A stretch of DNA of 64,000 nucleotides from an uncultured Dongia sp. (GTDB taxonomy: Bacteria; Pseudomonadota; Alphaproteobacteria; Dongiales; Dongiaceae). A model generated the notes under the pieces. The model was given only the letters and a program-made list of their open reading frames with translations, did not search any database and was not told where the DNA came from. Of this stretch, positions 8,647 to 17,076 are shown piece by piece; position 1 is the first letter of the stretch, and each line of letters starts with the position of its first letter. The DNA lies in NCBI RefSeq assembly GCF_936916975.1, contig NZ_CAKZGO010000023.1, positions 124,001-188,000 on the forward strand. Reading direction: 5' to 3'. The translations under genes and the position numbers were made by a program.

Positions 8647-9767
8647 AGATCAAGAATATCAAAGCGAGCCTGCATGGCTTCTCGATCGAGATTCCGCTAC
8701 TGCAGGGCAAGGTGCAGGGATATGGACGGGCGGAGCAGACTCATTTCGTGTTCTGCGAAGTGGAAACCGATGAGGGCATCGTTGGCTATGGCCTGACCGG
8801 GCATTTCCTGGCGCAATCCGTGATCGTGGCGCTGGAAAAGCATGTTCTTCCCGTGGTGCGCGACATGGATCCGCGGGACGTCGAACTCATCCACAAGACG
8901 GTCTGGGCGCGGCTCAACCCGCGGGCGATGACTGGGACCATTTCGATGGCGCTCTCCTGCCTGGATATCGCTTTATGGGACATCCAAGGCAAGCAGCAGG
9001 GTCGCTCGATTGCAGCACTCCTCGGCAACGCGCGTCAGGAAGTGCCGGCGTATATCACCTTCGGCTTTCCGCAATATGACCGCGACCAGTTGGTCGAGGC
9101 GGCGAAGCTGCATGTCGGCAACGGGTTCCGAGCTCTGAAATCGGTTGTGGCGGTCGACAAGGGTGGCTGGCGTGAAGATGCCAAGCGGACCCAGCTGATC
9201 CGCGAGGGGATCGGCCCGGATATCGATCTGATGATCGACGCCAACTATCTGTTCAACCCGGTCGAAGCGAAGATGCTGTGCCGCGAGATCGAAGACCTCA
9301 ATCTCACCTGGTTCGAGGAGCCGTTGCATCAGAACGACGCGCGCGCCATGGCCGATCTGCGTCAATCCACCAAGATCCCGCTGGCGGCCGGCCAGATGGA
9401 GGGGCATCGCTTCCGCTTGCGTGAGCTGGTTCACAATCAGGCCGTCGACATTCTGCAGCCGAACGTTACCTATTGCGGCGGCTACACGGAAGCGCGCAAG
9501 GCGGCGCATCTCGCACAGACCTATAACCTGCCGATCGCCAATGGCGGCGGCTGGCCGCTTTTTAACATGCATCTCATGGCCGGCATGATGAATGGCTGGT
9601 TCGTGGAATGGCATCTCGGCATGGTCGCTGTGGGGGAGACGCTGTTCGCCGATGCGCCGAAACCCGTGAACGGCATCCTGAAAATCCCCGAAAGGCCTGG
9701 CCTCGGCCTGACCTTGAATCGCGACGCGTGGCGCGACACCCGCGTCGATCCGGAGAAAGCCGCATGA
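8643..9767 (+). CDS. Mandelate racemase/muconate lactonizing family protein with altered active-site positions
   Basis: 374 residues with an enolase-superfamily capping domain and barrel. Metal-site residues are seen at D199 (LMIDANY) and E225 (WFEEPL). Several usual catalytic positions are changed. The Lys-x-Lys pair of acid-sugar dehydratases is K166-S-V. The third metal Glu is Gln251 in AAGQMEGH, with a Glu two residues on. The His expected near residue 302 falls in IANGGGWPLF, which has none. It may be a subfamily with a different chemistry. It overlaps the genes on both sides by ATGA, so it is made together with the tartrate dehydrogenase-like enzyme and tartrate dehydratase. The alignment is from memory. 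Confidence 0.85.
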   Translation: MKIKNIKASLHGFSIEIPLLQGKVQGYGRAEQTHFVFCEVETDEGIVGYGLTGHFLAQSVIVALEKHVLPVVRDMDPRDVELIHKTVWARLNPRAMTGTISMALSCLDIALWDIQGKQQGRSIAALLGNARQEVPAYITFGFPQYDRDQLVEAAKLHVGNGFRALKSVVAVDKGGWREDAKRTQLIREGIGPDIDLMIDANYLFNPVEAKMLCREIEDLNLTWFEEPLHQNDARAMADLRQSTKIPLAAGQMEGHRFRLRELVHNQAVDILQPNVTYCGGYTEARKAAHLAQTYNLPIANGGGWPLFNMHLMAGMMNGWFVEWHLGMVAVGETLFADAPKPVNGILKIPERPGLGLTLNRDAWRDTRVDPEKAA

Positions 9768-10933
9768 GAATCGTCCAGATCCGCGAAGCGGTCATGCCGA
9801 TCGCCTCCGATATCCGCAATGCCTACATCGATTTCAGCAAGATGACGGTCAGCGTCGTCGCAGTCGTGACCGATGTCATCCGCGACGGCAAGCCGGTGAT
9901 CGGCTACGGCTTTAATTCCAACGGTCGCTATGCCGCGAGCGGGTTGTTGCGGGAACGCTTCATGGCGCGGGTGCTGGAAGCAGCGCCGGCGGATACCGTC
10001 GATGAGACCGGCGAGAATCTCGACCCGGCCAAGATCTGGCGCCTCGCAATGACCAATGAAAAGCCGGGTGGCCATGGCGAAAGATCGGTCGCGGTCGGCG
10101 TGATCGACATGGCAGTGTGGGATGCGGTGGCCAAGATTGCCGGTCAGCCGCTCTATCGCCTGCTGGCTGATCGCTATGGCGACGGCAAGCCGGACAAGGA
10201 CGTCTTCGTCTATGCGGCGGGCGGATACTATTATCCAGGCAAGAATGTCTCCGCCTTGCAGGATGAGATGCGCAGTTATCTCGATCTCGGCTACAAGGTC
10301 GTCAAGATGAAGATCGGCGGCGCCGATCTCGACGATGATCTGCGGCGCATCGAAGCGGTGATCAAGGTGGTGGGAGAGGGCAAGCGCCTCGCGGTCGATG
10401 CCAACGGGCGGTTCGATCTGCCGACAGCGGTCAAGTACGCCAAGGCGCTGCAGCCCTACGATCTGTTCTGGTATGAGGAAGCTGGCGATCCGCTCGATTA
10501 TGCGCTGCAGGCAGAGCTCGCCCAGCACTACACAAATCCCATGGCGACCGGCGAGAATCTGTTCTCACACCAGGATGCGCGCAACTTGTTGCGCCATGGC
10601 GGCATGCGGCCGGATCGAGATTGGCTGCAATTCGACTGCGCGCTGTCCTATGGCTTGGTCGAATATATGCGGACTCTGGCATTGCTCGGCGATTACGGTT
10701 TCAGCTCACGCAATTGCGTACCTCATGGCGGACATCAACTGTCGCTCAACATCGCGGCGGGGTTGAAGCTCGGTGGCAACGAATCCTATCCCGGGCTTTT
10801 TGCGCCGTTTGGCGGTTTTGCCGATGGCATCCGTGTCGAAAACGGCCGGGTCGGCTTGCCGGATATCCCAGGTATCGGCTTCGAAGCGAAGGCGAATTTG
10901 ATCAACGGTATGCGCGCAGCGACATCGACCTAG
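9764..10933 (+). CDS. tarD: D(-)-tartrate dehydratase
   Basis: 389-residue enolase-superfamily enzyme that dehydrates D(-)-tartrate to oxaloacetate with Mg2+. The sequence closely follows the characterised Bradyrhizobium TarD as I remember it, including equal length, the start IRNAYIDFSKMT, GYGFNSNGRY, MTNEKPGGHGERS and ATGENLFSHQDARNLLRHGG. Active-site features are intact: K181-x-K183 (KMKIGG), metal ligands D212, E238 and E264, and H321 in the PHGGHQ motif. This is the best-defined function in the operon and anchors it to tartrate catabolism. It starts inside the previous stop (ATGA) and ends the operon, five bases from the convergent tctA stop. Confidence 0.92.
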   Translation: MRIVQIREAVMPIASDIRNAYIDFSKMTVSVVAVVTDVIRDGKPVIGYGFNSNGRYAASGLLRERFMARVLEAAPADTVDETGENLDPAKIWRLAMTNEKPGGHGERSVAVGVIDMAVWDAVAKIAGQPLYRLLADRYGDGKPDKDVFVYAAGGYYYPGKNVSALQDEMRSYLDLGYKVVKMKIGGADLDDDLRRIEAVIKVVGEGKRLAVDANGRFDLPTAVKYAKALQPYDLFWYEEAGDPLDYALQAELAQHYTNPMATGENLFSHQDARNLLRHGGMRPDRDWLQFDCALSYGLVEYMRTLALLGDYGFSSRNCVPHGGHQLSLNIAAGLKLGGNESYPGLFAPFGGFADGIRVENGRVGLPDIPGIGFEAKANLINGMRAATST

Positions 10934-10938
10934 TCGCG

Positions 10939-12432
10939 TCAGCTCGCGGCAGTCCTCTGACGATAGAGTTTCTTCAGCGCCGGCCAGATGGCGGAGCCGA
11001 AAATCATCAGTCCGGAAAGGACCAGGAGACCCAGCGAGATGGGATCCTGGAAGAAGATGATGGGGTCACCGCTCGAGACCATCAGGGACCGGCGGAAGTT
11101 GGCCTCGACCATGTAGCCCAGCATCAACCCCAGCACCAATGGCAGCATCGGGAATTTGAGCAGCTTCATGACATAGCCCAGGACACCGGCCATCAGCACA
11201 ATGATGAGGTCGAAGGCGCTGTTATCGATCGAGTAGACGCCGGAGAAGACGAGCGCATAAATGATGGCGAGGCGGTAGCGCTTGGGCCGGTTCACCAGCC
11301 AGATGCACGGCGTCATGATCAGCATGCCGATGGCGAGCTGGGCAATGTTCGCAACAAAGAGGCCGCCATACAGGCCATACATGACATCGGGGTTCTGCGT
11401 GAACAGCATCGGACCCGGTTGCATGCCATGGACCAGCAGCGCGCCCAACAGGACGGCTGTCGAGTTCGAGCCGGGAATACCGAAGGAAAGTGTGGGGATG
11501 AGCGCGGTACCGGCCACCGTGTTGTTGGCGGCTTCGGGCGCTGCGATGCCTTCGATCGAACCCTTGCCGAATTCCTCCGGATGACGGGACCAACGCTTGG
11601 CTTCGTTGTAGCTGAGGAAAGATGCAACTGCACCGCCACCGCCAGGGGTGATGCCTTCAAAGATACCCATGCCGGAGCCGACGCTGACCGGCAGCCACAG
11701 GCGCTTCCAGGATTTCAGCGATGGCAGTTTGATACGGGTGTCGCGGCCGGCGCGTTCCCTATCGACGAGGCTCACCTGAATGAGGAGTTCGCTCACCGCG
11801 AACACACCCATCATGATGAGAATAAAGTTGATGCCGCCATAAACTTCCGGAATGCCGAAGGTGAAGCGCGTAACGCCGGAGATCGGATCGGATCCAATGG
11901 TGGCGATCATCAGGCCGATGACGCCGGAGATGAGGCCTTTGACCAGCGAACCTTCGGTCAGGCTGGCGATGACGCTGAGGCTGAGGATACCCAGGGCGAA
12001 GTAAGCGGGTGGCGTGAACGCCAAGGCGAGTTTGGCCAGCGGCTCGGTCAGGACAACCAGGGCAATGACGCCGACCAGGCCGCCGACCACGCCGGCCATC
12101 AAGGAGATGCCAAGCGCTTCACCACCGCGGCCCTGCTGATGCAAGGCGTAGCCGTCGATCGTGGTCGCTGCTGCGGCATTGGTGCCGGGCGTGTTGATCA
12201 GGATGGCCGGGATAGACCCACCGTATTCCGCACCGACATAGACCGATGCCAACAAAATGATGGCGGTGGTGGGATCCATGGTGAGGGTGAAGGGTACCAG
12301 CAAGGCCATCGCGACCGAGGGCGAAATGCCCGGCATGGCACCGCCGACGATGCCATAAGCCACACCTGCAAAAGCAGCGAAGATGGCGGGCGTTGTGAAC
12401 AACACCCCCAAAGCAATATTGACGGCGTCCAT
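10939..12432 (-). CDS. tctA: Tripartite tricarboxylate transporter, large membrane subunit TctA
   Basis: 497 residues with about a dozen hydrophobic helices. The family's conserved GGAMPGISPSVAMALLVPFT segment lies near residue 30, and its repeat-half counterpart, GITPGGGGAVASFLSY, near 265. With TctB and the binding protein TctC it imports di- or tricarboxylates using an ion gradient. I set the start at the ATG at 12432 (MDAVNIALG); the frame runs open further upstream to 12633, but that would overlap tctB deeply. It is last in tctC-tctB-tctA and convergent with the tartrate operon. The regulator and dehydratase genes upstream suggest the imported acid is consumed by the PrpD-like enzymes. 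Confidence 0.93.
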   Translation of the reverse strand: MDAVNIALGVLFTTPAIFAAFAGVAYGIVGGAMPGISPSVAMALLVPFTLTMDPTTAIILLASVYVGAEYGGSIPAILINTPGTNAAAATTIDGYALHQQGRGGEALGISLMAGVVGGLVGVIALVVLTEPLAKLALAFTPPAYFALGILSLSVIASLTEGSLVKGLISGVIGLMIATIGSDPISGVTRFTFGIPEVYGGINFILIMMGVFAVSELLIQVSLVDRERAGRDTRIKLPSLKSWKRLWLPVSVGSGMGIFEGITPGGGGAVASFLSYNEAKRWSRHPEEFGKGSIEGIAAPEAANNTVAGTALIPTLSFGIPGSNSTAVLLGALLVHGMQPGPMLFTQNPDVMYGLYGGLFVANIAQLAIGMLIMTPCIWLVNRPKRYRLAIIYALVFSGVYSIDNSAFDLIIVLMAGVLGYVMKLLKFPMLPLVLGLMLGYMVEANFRRSLMVSSGDPIIFFQDPISLGLLVLSGLMIFGSAIWPALKKLYRQRTAAS

Positions 12433-12445
12433 GCTGATGCTTGCC

Positions 12446-13015
12446 TTAAAGGGTGGCTGAGGTGGCCGAATAGGCGGGGGAAATGCTCTGGGCCTGCGTG
12501 ACCTGATGCCACAATTTGGGCCAGAAACCCTGCGGTTGGTGGATGCCGAGGATCTCGACGAAAAGGACCCAGAAGAACACGGCGCCCAGCACGGCAAAGA
12601 GAATGACCGTGCGACGTGAGGCGCCGCCGGCAAACAGGGTTACCGCGGCCAGCAGATAGGCGACGCCGATGATGTAGCCGACCGTTTCGACCAAGATAAT
12701 GTAGCCGATTCCGATCAGCAGCAGGCCGAGCGCCCTGGCGTGTTTGTGGTAGTTGGAGACGGCAGGGGCATCATCGTCGGCATCGTCCTCTTCGACGGCC
12801 GCCGCTTCAGCTTTCTGCCGTCTCGCAAGAATTGTCTGCAGTACCAGCACGGCCGAGAGGATGAGCAGCAGGATGCCCAGCATTTTCGGCAGGGCCTCGG
12901 CGCCGACACCACCCTCGAGCAGGCTCTTTGGGATACTGTCGGCGCCCAGCCAATATGCCACCGCCAGGATAACCAGAACGATACCGGCGGCGATGTCTTT
13001 GTTAACGAACGTCAC
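12446..13015 (-). CDS. tctB: Tripartite tricarboxylate transporter, small membrane subunit TctB
   Basis: 189 residues with four predicted membrane helices, starting with one at about residues 7-25 and including a second at about 45-65. An acidic cytoplasmic loop (VEEDDADDDAP) lies near residue 78. Size, topology and place between tctC and tctA identify it as the small TctB subunit. The start is a GTG at 13015 with GGAG about six bases upstream. It follows tctC by 24 bases and precedes tctA by 13. Sequence conservation in this family is low, so the call rests partly on context. Confidence 0.87.
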   Translation of the reverse strand: MTFVNKDIAAGIVLVILAVAYWLGADSIPKSLLEGGVGAEALPKMLGILLLILSAVLVLQTILARRQKAEAAAVEEDDADDDAPAVSNYHKHARALGLLLIGIGYIILVETVGYIIGVAYLLAAVTLFAGGASRRTVILFAVLGAVFFWVLFVEILGIHQPQGFWPKLWHQVTQAQSISPAYSATSATL

Positions 13016-13039
13016 GCGATACTCCGCGAGGGTGAGCGA

Positions 13040-14008
13040 TTATTCGGCGGTGACGCCGAAATCTTCGTAGAACTTGGCCTGCGACTCAACGAACTTGCCG
13101 ACATAGCCGCGATACTCTTCCTGGCCCATGTAACCGGGGATGAGGTTGAGCTTTTCGTATTCCTTCTTGAAGTCCGGATCGGCCAGGACCTTCTGGGCGG
13201 CGGCTTCGATCAAGGCGACGGTTTCGGCGGGAATGCCCTTCGGGCCGGCGAGGCCGCGGAATTTGATGATGACGTCGCTGTCGACGCCGAGCTCAAGAGC
13301 GGTGGGGACGTCGGGCAAATTGGGCAGGCGTTCCGGCATATAGACACCGAGCGGCTTCAACTCGCCGGCCTCGATTTGTCCGGACAGTTCGGCGAGCTCA
13401 CCGACGCCGATATCGACCGTGCCATTAAGGACGCTGATCAGCAGGCCGGCGCCATCCTCGTGGGGAATGATCGCGACTTCGGCACCTTTGGCCTTCTTGA
13501 TCTTCTCGAGGATCTGGCGCTCCAACGAACCGGCGCTGGCCCCGCCCCATTTGGCCTTGCCTGGATTGGCGACGGCAAAGTCGACCGCGTCCTTGATCGT
13601 CTTGAAGGGGCTATCGGCCTTGGCGTAGAAGATTTCGGGGTCGTAGAAGAAATTGACGATGTAATCGATGTCCTTATAGGTCTTGTCCGGCTTGCTCAGC
13701 AGCGACGTCGTGATATGCGTCGGCGTGGTGGCGTAGAAAGCCGAACCATCCGCGGGCGCTACGGCGAGGTTGGCCATCGCCTTGGCACCTGAGCCACCGG
13801 CCCAATAGTCAACGATCACATTGGCGCCAAGATATTTGGCGAGCGGCGCGGAGATCGCGCGCAGGAAGAGATCGGAGCCGGAGCCCGGCTTGGAATGGGT
13901 ATAGATCGTCACGGTATCGACGGGATAGGCCTCTTGCGCCGCTGCCGGCGCAATGGCGAACAACGATAGCGCAACGGCGGACAAGGTGTTCCGAACAACC
14001 TGACGCAT
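13040..14008 (-). CDS. tctC: Tripartite tricarboxylate transporter substrate-binding protein TctC (Bug family)
   Basis: 322-residue periplasmic solute receptor. A signal peptide with cleavage after AAAQ covers about residues 1-25. The Bug-family YPVDTVTIYTHSKPGSGSDLFLRAIS opening is followed by NVIVDYWAGGSGAKAMANLA near residue 60, the loop that clamps a ligand carboxylate. GGGAGA is well placed before the ATG (GGGAGAGTCGTC then ATG). The region between this gene and the upstream GntR gene holds a 21-bp element (14044-14064) repeated at 20726-20746, so expression is probably controlled by that regulator. The ligand is likely a dicarboxylate, tricarboxylate or sulfonated acid. Confidence 0.92.
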   Translation of the reverse strand: MRQVVRNTLSAVALSLFAIAPAAAQEAYPVDTVTIYTHSKPGSGSDLFLRAISAPLAKYLGANVIVDYWAGGSGAKAMANLAVAPADGSAFYATTPTHITTSLLSKPDKTYKDIDYIVNFFYDPEIFYAKADSPFKTIKDAVDFAVANPGKAKWGGASAGSLERQILEKIKKAKGAEVAIIPHEDGAGLLISVLNGTVDIGVGELAELSGQIEAGELKPLGVYMPERLPNLPDVPTALELGVDSDVIIKFRGLAGPKGIPAETVALIEAAAQKVLADPDFKKEYEKLNLIPGYMGQEEYRGYVGKFVESQAKFYEDFGVTAE

Positions 14009-14043
14009 GACGACTCTCCCTGATCAGTGTGCCTTTGTGGCTT

Positions 14044-14064
14044 TAAGTCTTATATAAGATATAA
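14044..14064. promoter_or_regulatory. Repeated operator-like element, copy 1 (before tctC)
   Basis: A 21-bp element containing AAGTCTTATATAAGATATAA, identical to the copy at 20726-20746. It contains a 12-bp perfect palindrome (TCTTATATAAGA, 14048-14059) and an overlapping symmetric pair TTATAT-AAG-ATATAA. It lies 36 bases before the tctC start and just after the stop of the GntR (UTRA) gene. AT-rich symmetric sites like this are typical for HutC-type GntR repressors. Exact identity at two promoters over 6.6 kb apart makes chance unlikely. Confidence 0.72.
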
Positions 14065-14088
14065 GAGAGGAGGCGTTGAGTCAATCCG

Positions 14089-14847
14089 CTAGGTATGTTC
14101 CACAGCGTAGTGAAGAAAGCGGGAATCACAACGACTTACCCGCCATTCCACCCGCCGTTGATCGAGGCTGAGGGCTATGCGGTCGATTTCCAGCAGGGGA
14201 TGGCCAACCGGTACATCGAGCAATTTGGCATCACCCTTGTCGGCCGCGACAGCGCGCAGTTCTTCCACCACGCGCACGATCATCACGCGGTATTCCTGCT
14301 CCAGCAGGCTGTAGATCGATCCAGGGCGCAGCCGATCAAGGATGGCATCGAGATCCGGGAGGCCGCCAATATCGATCACGATGCGCTCGATGATGCAGGG
14401 GTGTCCGCCGAAGCTGCGTTGGCGCTCTGTCCGCAGGACGCGTGCGCCACTGGGCAGCGCCAGCCGTTCCCGCTCCGTGGCGGTGGCGGTGCCGGTCTTG
14501 ATCGAGATGAACTTGGTGGTGGGATGCCGATCGCTGCTCTGGTCGCTGACCAGGCGGATGAAGCGAAAGGGCTGGCTGCTGCTGCGATGGGTGGCGACGA
14601 AGGTGCCCTTGCCCTGCTGGCGCACGACCAGATTGTCCGCCGCCATTTCCTCGATCGCCTTGCGGACGGTGCCCTGGCTCACGTCATATTCTTCCGCGAG
14701 TTTCATCTCGCTGGGCAGCAATTGCGCCGGGCGCCATTCGCCGGTCAACACCCGCTGAATCAACAATTGCTTGATTTGGAGATAGAGTGGCTGGAACTCC
14801 GGCTTGGGGTCCATCGCCTGCTTTTCGAGCGTCACTCTCTTACCCAT
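14089..14847 (-). CDS. GntR-family regulator, HutC/UTRA type
   Basis: 252 residues. An N-terminal winged helix (about 15-80) has LAEEYDVSQGTVRKAIEEMAADNLVVRQQGKGTF-type recognition and wing elements. A UTRA ligand domain (about 95-245) follows, with GARVLRTERQRSFGGHPCIIE and HPLLEIDRIALSLDQRRVEW. It lies between the SDR/PrpD genes and tctC on the same strand and most likely represses both sets through the two identical 21-bp elements. An in-frame ATG at 14814 is an alternative start; neither has a strong ribosome site. An ATCACA-N9-TGTGAT inverted pair at 14898-14918 lies in its own upstream gap and could be another control site. Confidence 0.9.
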   Translation of the reverse strand: MGKRVTLEKQAMDPKPEFQPLYLQIKQLLIQRVLTGEWRPAQLLPSEMKLAEEYDVSQGTVRKAIEEMAADNLVVRQQGKGTFVATHRSSSQPFRFIRLVSDQSSDRHPTTKFISIKTGTATATERERLALPSGARVLRTERQRSFGGHPCIIERIVIDIGGLPDLDAILDRLRPGSIYSLLEQEYRVMIVRVVEELRAVAADKGDAKLLDVPVGHPLLEIDRIALSLDQRRVEWRVSRCDSRFLHYAVEHT

Positions 14848-14942
14848 CCTGCAAGAACCCCGTTCCTACCCGTCGTTGCGCGATTTTCGCCGACTATATC
14901 ACAGAGATGGGTTGTGATTCGCGCTGATTTCCATCGCCGGGA

Positions 14943-15692
14943 CTACGGCATCAAGACCCCACCATTTACATGCATCGATTGTCCGGTGATGTAGCGCGCC
15001 TGCGGGCCGCAGAGATAGCGGACCATGGCAGCAACTTCATCAGGACGGCCAAAACGATCCATCAGGCGGACCCGGTCCTTGTGGTGTTGTGGGTTGACGG
15101 CGCTGTGCTGGCCGCGTTCCGTTTCGATCAGGCCGGGCACCACGCAATTGGCCGTGATGTGGTCGGCGGCGAGGTCGTGGGCGAGCGCTTTCGTAAAGCC
15201 GGCGAGCGCCGCCTTGCCGGTGACGACGTGAATGCGTTGCTTGGCGCCGCTATGGCCGGTAAGGCCGCCGATATTGATGATCGTCCCGCCACCACGTGCG
15301 CGCATGGACGGAACGCAGGCCTTGCTGCACAGAAAGGCGCCGTCCAGCATGATGGACAGCACGTCCTGCCACTCGGCGAGCGATACATTGTCGAGGACGC
15401 CTTCCTTCCGGATGGCGGCATTGTTCACCAGGATGTCGATGCCGCCGAAAGCCGTCAGCCCCATGGCGACCATGCGTTCGACCGCGGCCTCATCAGTGAC
15501 GTCTGCTTGGGCAATCATGGCCTTGCCGCCGGCTGCCTCAATCAAGTCGACCGTCTGCTGGGCAAAATCCAGCGAACTGCGGGTGTTGACAATGATCCTG
15601 GCGCCGGCTTCCGCCAACGCAAGAGCGATGGCGCGACCGATATTGCGGGCCGCCCCCGTGACCAGGGCAACTTTGCCAGTGAGCTCAGCCAT
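14943..15692 (-). CDS. Short-chain dehydrogenase-fold protein without catalytic Ser/Tyr
   Basis: 249-residue Rossmann-fold SDR. The cofactor loop VTGAARNIGRA (about residues 11-21), the NNAA motif near 90 and the C-terminal YITGQSMHVNGG are normal. The catalytic residues are not. The Ser position reads IGGLTG, and the usual YxxxK segment reads IHVVTGK, leaving Lys160 but a Val where Tyr belongs and His one place earlier. I recall SDR subfamilies with HVVT-x-K segments, so this is probably a natural variant, possibly using His or doing non-redox chemistry. ATG 15692 overlaps the preceding PrpD-like stop by eight bases, showing translational coupling with that gene. Confidence 0.86.
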   Translation of the reverse strand: MAELTGKVALVTGAARNIGRAIALALAEAGARIIVNTRSSLDFAQQTVDLIEAAGGKAMIAQADVTDEAAVERMVAMGLTAFGGIDILVNNAAIRKEGVLDNVSLAEWQDVLSIMLDGAFLCSKACVPSMRARGGGTIINIGGLTGHSGAKQRIHVVTGKAALAGFTKALAHDLAADHITANCVVPGLIETERGQHSAVNPQHHKDRVRLMDRFGRPDEVAAMVRYLCGPQARYITGQSMHVNGGVLMP

Positions 15693-17076
15693 GCGTCTTG
15701 CCACCCGCGACGGCGGCAAATCCAGCGAGGCTGGGTTGCTGCGGCAGTTGATTGGCATAGGCGAGGAGCGCTTCGCCGCGCGCCGCAGACCAGCCGCCGA
15801 ACGCCGTGTTCTTCAGGAACTTCTGCTCCAGTTCGGCGCGCGATAGCGGATCGCGGCTGCCACCCCGCAGATGCGGCTGATGCAGCTCGATCACCTGGCC
15901 GTCAGTCAATTTGGCGCGCAGGTGGCCGGTGTAATTTTTCGGATACTCGTTCTTGGGATCGACCTCGAAGCCAATCTTGGCCGCGAGCTTGAGGACCGCC
16001 GGCTCCTTGATTTTCGTCTCGGTAAATTGGGCAAGACCGGCATTGCCATCCATGAAGGCTACCGCCATGCAATAGGGTGTGCTGAACTTGGCAGCATAGG
16101 CGGTTGGCGGCGTTTGCTTGAGCGCCAACGGTTCCCATAGACGATGAACAGTGCCTTCGCCGACAGCGCAGGTGATCTCGGCAATGGCGTCAGCCTGGAT
16201 GCCCTGCTTGCGCAAGGCCAGGGCGCAATCGATATAGGGCTGCACCATCGTGCCGCAGGCATAAGGCTTGAAGGCCAGTTGGCTGCCAACCCACTTCTTG
16301 CTGAGACCATCCAGCAGCAGCGAGAAGTCCGGCTTGATCGACGGCGCAAAGGCGGAGAAGAAGCCGTGCGTACCTTCAAACACCGTCACCGGGCCGGTGA
16401 AGCCCGCGCCACCGAGGGCTGCCGCACGCAGGCCGGATTGCGCCGCCCAGCCGGCATGCAGACGCTTGGTCGACGAGCCATCGGCCAGATACTCGATGAT
16501 GCCGGAGGCAAGGCTACCGGCGACGCCGAGGCTGTTGACGATCGCGCGACCTTTAAGTCCGGTAACGATTGCCGCCGCGACGGTCGCGGCGAATGTGCCG
16601 AGGACGGCGGTCGGGTGAAAACCCGCCTGATGCACCGATTTGTCGGAGACGAGGCCGAGCCGACACATGATCTCGATGCCGGCGGCGACCGCCAGCATCG
16701 TGCGTGCGCCATCGAGTTTGTGCTTTTCAGCCAGTGCCAGAACGGCCGGCACCACCACCGCGCCGGAATGAACCGGACAGCCTTCGAAGGTGTTGTCGAA
16801 ATCTTCGCCATGCGCGGCGGTGCCGTTGATAAGGGCGGCGGCCACCGGCGACAGCCGTGCCGCATGCGCGATCACCGTGCAATCACCCTGGTCCTCGAAG
16901 GCAGCCAGGGTCGACAGGGTGTAATCCGCGTCGCGCGCGGCAACGCAAAGGCCCAGAACGTCGACGACCGTGGCGAGTGCCGCACGCTCCATGGCCGGAT
17001 CAAGCTGGTCCGGCGTGAGTTGCTCGACCCAATCGGCAAGATGCTCCGAAACGGATTTTGTCACGATGCGGTTCAT
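15685..17076 (-). CDS. MmgE/PrpD family protein (copy nearest the SDR)
   Basis: 463 residues. The acidic signature reads AAHGEDFDNTFEG near residue 92, followed by HSGAVVVPAVLALAE, FHPTAVLGTFAATVAAA near 152 and AFKPYACGTMVQPYIDC near 268. The CAVGEG and YCMAVAFMDG segments are also typical. It shares the GEDFD form of the motif and the C-terminal LRGGSRDPLSRAELEQKF with the copy at 18515-19909 and is closer to it than to its immediate neighbour. Its start overlaps the previous gene's stop by ATGA. Substrate unknown; the family acts on methylcitrate-, aconitate- or isomer-type acids. Confidence 0.88.
   Translation of the reverse strand: MNRIVTKSVSEHLADWVEQLTPDQLDPAMERAALATVVDVLGLCVAARDADYTLSTLAAFEDQGDCTVIAHAARLSPVAAALINGTAAHGEDFDNTFEGCPVHSGAVVVPAVLALAEKHKLDGARTMLAVAAGIEIMCRLGLVSDKSVHQAGFHPTAVLGTFAATVAAAIVTGLKGRAIVNSLGVAGSLASGIIEYLADGSSTKRLHAGWAAQSGLRAAALGGAGFTGPVTVFEGTHGFFSAFAPSIKPDFSLLLDGLSKKWVGSQLAFKPYACGTMVQPYIDCALALRKQGIQADAIAEITCAVGEGTVHRLWEPLALKQTPPTAYAAKFSTPYCMAVAFMDGNAGLAQFTETKIKEPAVLKLAAKIGFEVDPKNEYPKNYTGHLRAKLTDGQVIELHQPHLRGGSRDPLSRAELEQKFLKNTAFGGWSAARGEALLAYANQLPQQPSLAGFAAVAGGKTHG

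Noticed and set aside
10621-12501. 626-codon open frame on the plus strand opposite tctA
   Set aside because: It mirrors the codon pattern of tctA, is rich in Asp, Gln, His and Arg and has no domain or membrane features. The frame is open only because of high GC.
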